The position numbers and the translations under genes are program-made. The notes under the pieces are model-generated. The model did not search any database and had not been told where the DNA came from. It saw only the letters and a program-made list of their open reading frames with translations. From an uncultured Eubacteriales bacterium (GTDB lineage Bacteria > Bacillota > Clostridia > Oscillospirales > UBA644): a stretch of DNA of 64,000 bases. Below, one piece after another: positions 18,295 to 25,759 of the stretch (within the stretch, counting starts at the first letter, position 1; the number at the start of each line of letters is the position of its first letter). The DNA lies in NCBI GenBank assembly GCA_934454405.1, contig CAKSFN010000011.1, positions 29,994-93,993 on the forward strand. The letters are read 5' to 3'.

Positions 18295-19701
18295 ATGAAG
18301 ATAGATGCAGAACTTGACGAGAACATAAAAAATACCGATTCGGAGCTTTGCGTCCGGAAGAACTTTGACGTTGTGGTGCGTCTGTTTTCGGTCTGCGGCA
18401 GAAGCGCGTGCGTGTATTATATCGACGGCTATGCAGACGACGGGATCTGTTCGAAGTTTTTTGAGACGCTGCAGAATATCGACGACGAAAAAAAGCTGGA
18501 AAACGCGACGGTTTTTTCAAGAGCGTGTATTCCTTTCGGAGATATTGTTCTTCGAACGGAGATATCAGACGCGTGCGCCGACGTTCTTTCCGGGCGGACG
18601 CTTCTTTTCGTCGAGGGGCTCGACGTCGGTTTTTGCGTTGATTTCAGAAAATATCCGCAACGCTCCGTCGGCGAGCCCGACAAGGAAAAGGTCATGCGCG
18701 GTTCAAAGGACAGTTTTGTGGAGTCCCTGACGATGAACGCCGCGCTTCTTCGCCGCCGCATACGGAGCGGTGAATTGCATATCGAATATTTCAACGTCGG
18801 ACGGGTATCCAAAACCGATGTCGCCGTTTGTTATCTCAACGACAGAGTCAACAAAAAGCATCTTGATATACTGAAAAAGAAGATCCGTTCTATAAAAACC
18901 GACGCGCTGACGATGAATCAGCAGTCGCTTGCCGACCTTCTGATAAAAAGGACGTGGATCGACCCTTTTCCGAAATTCCGTTATACGGAACGTGTCGATA
19001 CCGCCTCCGCGCAGGTGACGGAGGGCGACATTCTCGTGATGGTAGACAACGCGCCGTCCGTTATGATGATGCCCGTCACGCTTTTCGACGTTATGGAAGA
19101 AGCGAACGATTATTATTTCCCGCCTCTGACGGGAACTTATCTGCGGCTTGTACGTTATGTCGTAACTCTTTTTACGACGTTTATGACGCCCCTTTGGCTG
19201 CTCTGCCTCGCTTACCCCGAAAGCGTTCCCGAAACGCTCCGTTTCATTCTTCTCGACAAGCCCCCCAACATTCCCGTTATCGTTCAGCTGATAATTCTCG
19301 AAATCGCGGTTGACGGTCTGAAGCTCGCCTCGCTTAACACCCCCTCGATGATGACGACCTCAATGAGCATGATAGGCGGTATAATCGTCGGCGATTTTGC
19401 CGTAAAATCGGGCTGGTTCAATGCCGAATGCATGCTTTATATGGCTGTTGTCGCGCTTGCGAACTTCAGTCTGCCGAGCACGGAAATGAGTTACGCGCTG
19501 AAATTTGTCCGCATAGTCTGCCTTCTCACAACGTACTTTTTCGGCTTGTGGGGCTTTGTCGGCGGCGTTGTTTTTTGTTTTCTTTCCGTCGCGCTCAACC
19601 GTTCTCTGTTCGGCTTCACTTTTCTTTATCCGCTTATCCCCTTCAACGGAAAACGCCTGCTGAAAAAGTTTTTCAGGTTAAAACTCCGTTCGGACGAATA
19701 A
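18295..19701 (+). CDS. GerA-family spore germination protein (GerAA/SpoVAF-like)
   Basis: A 468-residue protein starting at ATG 18295, behind GGAGG. GerA A-subunits sit in the spore inner membrane and take part in nutrient sensing; SpoVAF is a related sporulation protein. The soluble N-terminal half has the family block VMRGSKDSFVESLTMNAALL followed by RRRIRSGELHIEYFNVG, then a TWIDPFPKFRYTERVD block and EGDILVMVDNAPSVMMMP. The C-terminal half has about five membrane helices, including the conserved SLNTPSMMTTSMSMIGGIIV region. No gerB- or gerC-like partner follows; a terminator at 19761 ends the unit. The lone gene favours a SpoVAF-like role. It is direct evidence that the organism, or its ancestor, forms spores. 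Confidence 0.9.
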   Translation: MKIDAELDENIKNTDSELCVRKNFDVVVRLFSVCGRSACVYYIDGYADDGICSKFFETLQNIDDEKKLENATVFSRACIPFGDIVLRTEISDACADVLSGRTLLFVEGLDVGFCVDFRKYPQRSVGEPDKEKVMRGSKDSFVESLTMNAALLRRRIRSGELHIEYFNVGRVSKTDVAVCYLNDRVNKKHLDILKKKIRSIKTDALTMNQQSLADLLIKRTWIDPFPKFRYTERVDTASAQVTEGDILVMVDNAPSVMMMPVTLFDVMEEANDYYFPPLTGTYLRLVRYVVTLFTTFMTPLWLLCLAYPESVPETLRFILLDKPPNIPVIVQLIILEIAVDGLKLASLNTPSMMTTSMSMIGGIIVGDFAVKSGWFNAECMLYMAVVALANFSLPSTEMSYALKFVRIVCLLTTYFFGLWGFVGGVVFCFLSVALNRSLFGFTFLYPLIPFNGKRLLKKFFRLKLRSDE

Positions 19702-19760
19702 TCCCTTCATACGGAGTAATATCCTCTCGCCGAACGGGCGGTTTTATTTGATAAAAAAGA

Positions 19761-19798
19761 GAAAGACCCGAATGAAAAGTCCGGTCTTTCTTTTTTTT
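19761..19798 (+). terminator. Intrinsic terminator after the GerA-family gene
   Basis: Stem GAAAGACC / GGTCTTTC (19761-19768 with 19783-19790) followed by eight or more T residues. Confidence 0.85.
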
Positions 19799-19807
19799 CT
19801 CTGTCTA

Positions 19808-19836
19808 TTGCTTTTTTTGTATATTTATGATATAAT
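19808..19836 (+). promoter_or_regulatory. SigA-type promoter for the E2-fold gene
   Basis: TTGCTT (19808-19813), 17 bp, TATAAT (19831-19836), 62 bp upstream of the ATG at 19899. Confidence 0.6.
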
Positions 19837-19898
19837 TATTCTGTATGAAATAAAATAATCACGGACATCAAATCAAAAGTCGAAGGGGAACGAGGAAG

Positions 19899-20744
19899 AT
19901 GAGAGCAGACGGCAAAAGGATAAGGAACGAAAGCCCGATGTATACCGTCGCGGCGCATATTATGAGCAAGAGGGTCGATTCGATGAATATGATAACCATT
20001 GACGTTCCCGTTGCTCCGATGCAGGAATATATCAGAGAACACAAAGCGGACGAACACCCCGTAACGCACATGGGGCTTATCGTCGCCGCATATCTGCGCA
20101 CCGCCGCGGAGTTTCCCTCTCTCAACCGCTTTATCGTCAACAAAAATCTTTATGCGAGAAAAGAGTTCTGTATCGGGCTCGTCGTTCTTAAAGAGGGCAA
20201 GGATGCCGACGGAACGATGTCGAAGGTGTATTTTGAGCCGACGGACGATATTTTTACGGTTCAACGCAAGATCGACGAATACATTGTCGAAAACAGATCG
20301 CAGCCTCAGGACAACGGAACCGAAAAAATGATCCGTTTTCTGCTTTCGATTCCCGGGCTTTGCCGTTTCGGCGTCAATCTTTTCAAATGGGCGGACAAAC
20401 ACGGCTTTCTCCCGAGAAAAATCATTGAGATGAGCCCGTTCCACGCAAGTCTGCTGCTTTCCAATCTCGCATCTATCAGAACGAACCATATTTATCACCA
20501 CGTTTACGAGTTCGGAACGACCTCGATATCCGTTACGATGGGCAATCTGCGCGAGGTTCCGAGAAGAAAGACGGACGGCATCGAGTTTGAAAGATGTCTG
20601 CCGCTCGGCATAGTTATGGACGAACGGATAGCGTCGGGCAGTTATTTTGCGCTTGCTTTCCGTCAGTTCAGCAGATATCTGAAAAACCCCCATCTGCTCG
20701 AAGGCGAACCGAAGGTTTATAAAAAGGACGCCTGCTTCAAATGA
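19899..20744 (+). CDS. 2-oxoacid dehydrogenase E2/CAT-fold protein with altered catalytic site
   Basis: A 281-residue protein that resembles the trimeric catalytic domain of dihydrolipoyl acyltransferases and chloramphenicol acetyltransferase, without lipoyl or peripheral-subunit-binding domains. Matching blocks are an N-terminal HIMSKRVDSMNM, LNRFIVNKNLYARKEFCIGL, FGTTSISVTMGN and the C-terminal LPLGIVMDERIASGSYFALA. In active E2 enzymes the last block reads DHRVxDG with the catalytic histidine; here it is DERIASG, so the histidine is Glu and the Asp is Ser. Classical acyl transfer is unlikely. It lies 18 bp upstream of an unknown membrane protein. The role is unknown. Confidence 0.78.
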   Translation: MRADGKRIRNESPMYTVAAHIMSKRVDSMNMITIDVPVAPMQEYIREHKADEHPVTHMGLIVAAYLRTAAEFPSLNRFIVNKNLYARKEFCIGLVVLKEGKDADGTMSKVYFEPTDDIFTVQRKIDEYIVENRSQPQDNGTEKMIRFLLSIPGLCRFGVNLFKWADKHGFLPRKIIEMSPFHASLLLSNLASIRTNHIYHHVYEFGTTSISVTMGNLREVPRRKTDGIEFERCLPLGIVMDERIASGSYFALAFRQFSRYLKNPHLLEGEPKVYKKDACFK

Positions 20745-20762
20745 TTTCGAGGTGAATTTATA

Positions 20763-22196
20763 ATGGAATGGCTTCGGGAATACGACAAAACGCGCAGAAG
20801 CAAATGGACGTTTGTTTCGCTTGACGGAGAAACGCTTTATTTGAAGGATGAGCTGTCCTTTGCCGTTCTTTATGCGAGATGCCGCGTGGAAGGTCTTTCC
20901 GTGAAGGCGGAAAAGGTGACGGACGCCGCCGCCTTTGATTTTTTGAAGGACGAAAAGGTTTCTTTCCGCTGCGAGAGCGAGCTTCCTTCGGGACAGCGCA
21001 GGATTTCAAACGAGATATGCGCCGTTTCCGGTTTTGAACTGAAATGCGTTTTTGCCGACTATACCGCAGAGCTGTGTCTTTCCACGCGCTTCGGCAGCAA
21101 AATGACCCGCCCCGCCGAGCTTTGCCTTGATGTTGCGAAGGTGCTTGTTTCCAAAAACGAGATCACGGGCGGAACGGCGCTGACGCAGGGAGAAAAGGAG
21201 CTTCTGCCCGCCGCTTACGCCATAAGATTTCTTATGCAGGGCGCGTGCGGCGTCAGCCTGAACCTGAAAGACGATAAGGCGGAGCTTATGAAGCCCGTTT
21301 TGGATGCGTTTCCGGACGCCGAATACGTTGCGGAACTGATGAGCCTTGAAAAAAAAGCCGACCCGAAGACGAAAAAAAGGCTTGAAAAGAGGTTTTCGGA
21401 GATTGCCTGCTCGTATAACGGACATATATTTTTCTCAAACCTCATGCGCCGTTTTTCCGACGCGACCGCGCCGCTGAAAGAGCCCCGCGGAAGAAAAGCG
21501 AGAGAAAGAATAAGCGAAAAGCTGAAACAACTCGGTTATGAAGGCACATATCCCTATTTCAGAAAAGAAAAGAACGGAACGTTCCGTTACATCGCATTCG
21601 CGGAATACCGCCGCATTAAAAACGGAAGGGACGGGCTTCGCGCGTTGATCCGCTGCGGCGCGATGCAGGCAAGCCGCGACGGAACCGCTTACGGCGTTCC
21701 TTTTGAAAAAAGCCGAATATACGATACGGCGTTCGTTTCGGAGGGACGCAACATTTCGCTTGAAACGGTGGATCTCGACACGGACACCGAAGATTTTATA
21801 AACGAAACGCTTGTAACCGCCAACGCACTGTTTGACGGCGTGAAAATCCCGCGTTCCTATTCAAAAACGCACCGTCATCTCCGTTCTTCCTACAGGCGTT
21901 CCGTTTTTCAGTCTTTTTGGACGGCGCTTCTCGTCTTTATCGTTTCGGGCGCGCTTGTTTCCGCGGTGTTGACCGCTTTGATTGCGGGCGCGGCGACGGG
22001 CATAGCCGCGATTTACAGCGTTGTTTCGGGAGATTCCGGATATGTCGGGTGGTTTATATGGGCTCGCGGAAGCTGGCTCGACGTCGGACTTGTGATCTTT
22101 CTTGCAGCGGGGTTTGTCTTTGCGAAGAGCGTCCGCTCGTCAATGACCAAGCCCTTAAAAATCAGAATTAAAAAATATAAAAACAAGGCAAAATAA
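20763..22196 (+). CDS. Unrecognised protein with C-terminal membrane hairpin
   Basis: A 477-residue protein following the E2-fold gene by 18 bp with GAGGTG as ribosome site. Residues 1-380 are soluble and of mixed alpha/beta character with no motif I recognise; a basic region (EPRGRKARERISEKLKQLGYEGTY split by short gaps) lies near 235-260. Two strongly hydrophobic segments (about residues 382-412 and 430-450) form a membrane hairpin, followed by a very basic tail (RIKKYKNKAK), so the bulk probably faces the cytoplasm. Co-transcription with the E2-fold gene and galK is likely from the short gaps. The function is unknown. Confidence 0.7.
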   Translation: MEWLREYDKTRRSKWTFVSLDGETLYLKDELSFAVLYARCRVEGLSVKAEKVTDAAAFDFLKDEKVSFRCESELPSGQRRISNEICAVSGFELKCVFADYTAELCLSTRFGSKMTRPAELCLDVAKVLVSKNEITGGTALTQGEKELLPAAYAIRFLMQGACGVSLNLKDDKAELMKPVLDAFPDAEYVAELMSLEKKADPKTKKRLEKRFSEIACSYNGHIFFSNLMRRFSDATAPLKEPRGRKARERISEKLKQLGYEGTYPYFRKEKNGTFRYIAFAEYRRIKNGRDGLRALIRCGAMQASRDGTAYGVPFEKSRIYDTAFVSEGRNISLETVDLDTDTEDFINETLVTANALFDGVKIPRSYSKTHRHLRSSYRRSVFQSFWTALLVFIVSGALVSAVLTALIAGAATGIAAIYSVVSGDSGYVGWFIWARGSWLDVGLVIFLAAGFVFAKSVRSSMTKPLKIRIKKYKNKAK

Positions 22197-22210
22197 AGGA
22201 GTTCCCCGAA

Positions 22211-23500
22211 ATGAACATCAGTCAAACGCAGGAAGCGATAGGCAAAAAGGAATACGAAGAGCTGTTCGCAAAGCTTTACGGAAAAGAAAACGTTCCCTCT
22301 CAGAAAGAACGTTACATAAATCTTCTCAGGCATTATGAAAAAGCGTTCGGAGACGCGCAGGTCAGCCTGTTCAGCTCTCCCGGCAGAACCGAGATATGCG
22401 GCAACCATACCGACCATAATCACGGAAAGGTTCTTGCGGCAAGCATCAATCTCGATTGCATCTGCGCTGCGGCGAAAAACAGCGAAAACGTTATACGCAT
22501 AACGGATATAACATACAGAGAGTCCTTTTCCGTCAACCTTTCCGACCTTGAAAAAGTTCCCGGCGAAAGAGGGTCGGTCGGGCTTATAAAGGGAATTTCA
22601 AAAGCCCTCAAAAACTTCGGCTTCAGGCTCGGCGGCTTTAACGCGTGCGTGACCTCCTCCGTTATCCGTGCCGCAGGCGTCAGCAGCTCGGCATCCTTCG
22701 AGATGCTTATCTGCGCGGTTCTCAACGAGTTTTATAATGACGGGAAGATCGACGCCGTTACCTATGCAAGAAGCGGTCAGTACGCCGAAAACGTGTACTG
22801 GGACAAGGCTTCGGGACTTCTCGACCAGATGACCTGCGCCGTCGGCGGAATGATAGCTATAGACTTCAAGGACCCGACAAAGCCCGTTGTTGAGAAGATA
22901 GATTTTGACTTCGCAAAGCAGGGATATAATCTCGTTATAGTAAACACCGGCAAAAGCCACGCGGATCTGAACGCGGATTATTCATCCGTGCCTTCCGAAA
23001 TGAAAAGCGTTGCGCAGGCGCTCGGATATGACGTGTGCCGTCAGATCACGGTTGAGGATATTGAAAAGAATCTTTCCGCTCTTCGCGAAAAGGTCGGCGA
23101 CAGAGCCGTGCTTCGCGCGCTTCACTTCCTTGCGGAGAACGACCGCGTGGACGCGCAGATAAAAGCCCTTAAAAGCGGTGATTTCGACGCGTTTTTACAT
23201 AACGTGACGTCGTCGGGCAATTCTTCGTGGAAATGGCTTCAAAACTGCTATTCTCCCGCAAACTGCAACGAACAGGGCATAACGGTTGCGCTCGCTTTCA
23301 CCGAAATGTATCTTTCCGGGATCGGAAAAGGAGCGTGCCGCGTTCACGGCGGCGGATTTGCCGGCGTTATTGCCGTATTTCTTCCTGCCGAAAAAGCGGA
23401 CGACTACATTGATTATATAGAAGGTCTTCTCGGAAAGGGAAACGCGTATAAAATGAATATCCGCGATTACGGCGCCGTCTGCCTGGACGATATTGTTTGA
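22211..23500 (+). CDS. galK: Galactokinase (GHMP kinase family)
   Basis: A 429-residue kinase that phosphorylates alpha-D-galactose with ATP in the Leloir pathway. The galactokinase signature is SPGRTEICGNHTDHNHGKVL (about residues 57-76). The GHMP ATP-binding motif is AAGVSSSASFEML (about 156), and the C-terminal motif is RVHGGGFAGVIAVFLP (about 380). The protein is slightly longer than E. coli GalK, as is common in Firmicutes. galT and galE are not adjacent. It lies 14 bp after the unknown membrane protein. Close paralogs acting on other sugars cannot be excluded, but the N-terminal signature favours galactose. Confidence 0.9.
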   Translation: MNISQTQEAIGKKEYEELFAKLYGKENVPSQKERYINLLRHYEKAFGDAQVSLFSSPGRTEICGNHTDHNHGKVLAASINLDCICAAAKNSENVIRITDITYRESFSVNLSDLEKVPGERGSVGLIKGISKALKNFGFRLGGFNACVTSSVIRAAGVSSSASFEMLICAVLNEFYNDGKIDAVTYARSGQYAENVYWDKASGLLDQMTCAVGGMIAIDFKDPTKPVVEKIDFDFAKQGYNLVIVNTGKSHADLNADYSSVPSEMKSVAQALGYDVCRQITVEDIEKNLSALREKVGDRAVLRALHFLAENDRVDAQIKALKSGDFDAFLHNVTSSGNSSWKWLQNCYSPANCNEQGITVALAFTEMYLSGIGKGACRVHGGGFAGVIAVFLPAEKADDYIDYIEGLLGKGNAYKMNIRDYGAVCLDDIV

Positions 23501-23554
23501 GATATTTGATTTTTTTCTTTCCGAAAAAACCGTTTCAGAAAGGGGACGAAAAAA

Positions 23555-24397
23555 ATGAGACATAAAAAAGCGAAAATGCTCGCTTGTTTTGCGCTTGCGC
23601 TCGTTTCGGCTTTTTCTTTCGCTTCATGCTCCGGAAAAACGGAGTTCAAACCCGAAAAAACGACGGGAGGCGCGTCCGCAGGGAATGACGTCGTTTCCGA
23701 ATCCGTCGGAAAAGAGGTTTTCGGACTGAAAAAGCTTTCCGACGACAGCGTGGAGCGCGTTGCCGTTGCGTTGAACCCCGAAAATATTTCAAAAGACGGT
23801 ATCTGGAAGGAACACGCATTCGCCGTTGTCGAGCGTGAAAAGAACGCGACCGTTTTGACTTTCAGCCTCCCGTTCCGGCGGGAAGACGACGTGGATTTCT
23901 TCGAGAATTTCCGCGAGGAGGACAGCGTTCAGTATTCCTCCGACAAAAGAACGGTCTTCTCCGTCGCTCTCGGCTCGAAAAGCGAGAACCGCGTTTCAGT
24001 TCTGTATATCGCCGATAAAAACGAAGTAAAGCTTCTTCCGTGGGGACAGTATATGTCCGCGGGCGACCGCTTCGTTTATCTCGAAAGCGACGCAGCCTCC
24101 GGCAAAAACAGAAAGATCTGTCTTTACAGCCTTGACGGTGAGTTTGAAAAGACCGTCGCGGGCGAAACAAGCATAGACACCGTTTGCTGTATCGGCGATT
24201 CAAAGCTCTTTTACGCGTGCGCCGAAAAGGGAGAAGCCGAGAATGAAAAGGAGCTGACTTACAGGGTCTACCGCTATGACCTCGAAACCGAGGAACAGAC
24301 GCAGCTGACCGAGTTCACCGCCTACTACATAACGGGAATGGACGATTCCCGTATTATATGCTACGGCGCGGACGGAGAAAAAATCGTTAATTATTAA
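23555..24397 (+). CDS. Lipoprotein of unknown function
   Basis: A 280-residue protein with a signal peptide ending in the lipobox SFASC (Cys at about residue 25), so it is probably anchored outside the membrane. The mature part is rich in beta-strand patterns and has spaced segments such as KICLYSLDGEFEKTV and YRVYRYDLETEEQTQLTE, which resemble blades of a beta-propeller. No catalytic motif is seen. It follows galK by 54 bp with AGAAAGGGG as ribosome site and ends at a strong terminator. Confidence 0.75.
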   Translation: MRHKKAKMLACFALALVSAFSFASCSGKTEFKPEKTTGGASAGNDVVSESVGKEVFGLKKLSDDSVERVAVALNPENISKDGIWKEHAFAVVEREKNATVLTFSLPFRREDDVDFFENFREEDSVQYSSDKRTVFSVALGSKSENRVSVLYIADKNEVKLLPWGQYMSAGDRFVYLESDAASGKNRKICLYSLDGEFEKTVAGETSIDTVCCIGDSKLFYACAEKGEAENEKELTYRVYRYDLETEEQTQLTEFTAYYITGMDDSRIICYGADGEKIVNY

Positions 24398-24413
24398 ACT
24401 CAAACACAGTATA

Positions 24414-24451
24414 AAAGATACCTGCCGACAAGCTTTTCGGCAGGTATCTTT
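24414..24451. terminator. Strong bidirectional terminator
   Basis: A perfect 15-bp stem: 24414-24428 (AAAGATACCTGCCGA) pairs with 24437-24451. It lies between the convergent lipoprotein and aminopeptidase genes and can serve both. Confidence 0.9.
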
Positions 24452-24502
24452 ATGCTGTTTTTCGGTTTTTACATTCCGGGCATTTTTAACATTCCCATTT
24501 CT

Positions 24503-25726
24503 TTATGCCCATTCGCCGTTTATGAATATGGGCGTCGCTTTGCCGTCTTTGTAGCCCGTTATACGCATATCGGGCGCGCCTATCATAAAATCAACGTGGA
24601 TAACACTGTCGTTCAGTCCGAGCTTTCGGCATTCGTCGAGCGTCATATTTTCAAAGTTTTCAACGCAGTCCGCAAAGCCCATTCCCATCGCGATATGGCA
24701 GCTTGCGTTTTCGTCAAAGAGCGTTTCGTAAAACAGCACGCCGCTGTTGTTTATCGGGCTGTTGCACGGAATGAGCGCGAGTTCGCCTATATATGCCGAG
24801 CCCTCGTCGGTCGTCAGCATTTTTCCGAGCAGGTCGTTGCCCTCTTCCGCCTTCCACGACGTTGCTTTGCCGTCCTTGAAGTCGATGTAAAAATTGTTGA
24901 TTATATGCCCCTGATAAGAAAGCGGCTTTGTGCTGACAACTCTGCCCTCCGCTTTACCCTTCATCGGACTTGTGAAGATCTCCTCCGTCGGCAGGTTCGG
25001 ATTGAAAACCGTTCCCGAAAGCGTTTTGTCGCATCCGCCGTGCCAAACGCCCTGCGGCATAAGCCCGACTTTCAGGTTCGTTCCGTTCGAGGAACTGTAT
25101 TCTATCGTGTCAAACTTGCAGTTATTGAGAAAGCCGCTCCGCTCCGCAAAGGTTTTGTTGTGCTTCTCCCACGCTTCGGCAGGGTCGTTGTCCTCCGTTA
25201 TGCGGACAGCCGCCATTATCTGCGCCCAAAGCTTTTCAACGGCAACGCTCTTTCTGTCATTCGGGAAAACCTTTTTCGCCCACGCCGCGGTCGGAACCGC
25301 CGCAATCGTCCATTGATGTCTGTTTTCTATCTTGTCGCGGTACGGCTTCATAATTTTGGAAACCGCGATATTGGCTTTTTGAAGCTTGTCAACATTGACG
25401 CCTTTTATACCGTCGGGATCTTCTCCTATAAGGTGGATACGGCAGGGAAGCTCCTCGGTCATCAGCTGCATTTTTTCCTTTTGCCATTCGGGAACTTCGG
25501 AAAGAGATTTCAGCGTTCTGTTTTTATAGGAAAGCTTCGTTACCGGCTGGCAGCGCCATTCAACCGAAACGCAGCTTGCGCCCGCCCTGTAGCACTCTGC
25601 GACAACGAGCGGCGTAAATTCGTAAAGCTCCGCTTCGGAGTAAACGATCACTTTTTGTCCTTTTTGAACGTTCGCGCCCACACGCGCAATGAGTTTTGCA
25701 TATTTTTTCAAAAGGCTTTTTTTCAT
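24503..25726 (-). CDS. M29-family aminopeptidase (AmpS-like)
   Basis: A 407-residue cytoplasmic metallopeptidase that removes N-terminal residues from peptides. Predicted metal ligands and active-site residues are in NLPTEEIFTSP (Glu, about residue 247), GELALIP (Glu, about 313), FYETLFDENASCHIAMG (His, about 345) and SVIHVDFMIG (His-x-Asp, about 377); these are the conserved M29 positions. It is the last gene of the minus-strand folT-folC-GH-aminopeptidase run, 33 bp after the DUF4091-like gene. The ribosome site is GGGAGACC before ATG 25726. It may process peptides, or gamma-glutamyl substrates given the folate context, but the latter is speculation. Confidence 0.9.
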   Translation of the reverse strand: MKKSLLKKYAKLIARVGANVQKGQKVIVYSEAELYEFTPLVVAECYRAGASCVSVEWRCQPVTKLSYKNRTLKSLSEVPEWQKEKMQLMTEELPCRIHLIGEDPDGIKGVNVDKLQKANIAVSKIMKPYRDKIENRHQWTIAAVPTAAWAKKVFPNDRKSVAVEKLWAQIMAAVRITEDNDPAEAWEKHNKTFAERSGFLNNCKFDTIEYSSSNGTNLKVGLMPQGVWHGGCDKTLSGTVFNPNLPTEEIFTSPMKGKAEGRVVSTKPLSYQGHIINNFYIDFKDGKATSWKAEEGNDLLGKMLTTDEGSAYIGELALIPCNSPINNSGVLFYETLFDENASCHIAMGMGFADCVENFENMTLDECRKLGLNDSVIHVDFMIGAPDMRITGYKDGKATPIFINGEWA

Positions 25727-25759
25727 TTTTAAGGTCTCCCTTGAATTTTTTTATCGTAT

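Noticed and set aside
24452..25732. 426-codon open frame on the plus strand
   Set aside because: It lies antisense to the M29 aminopeptidase, which has all catalytic motifs; the plus frame has no family pattern and is rich in Arg, Phe and Val as expected for a mirror frame.
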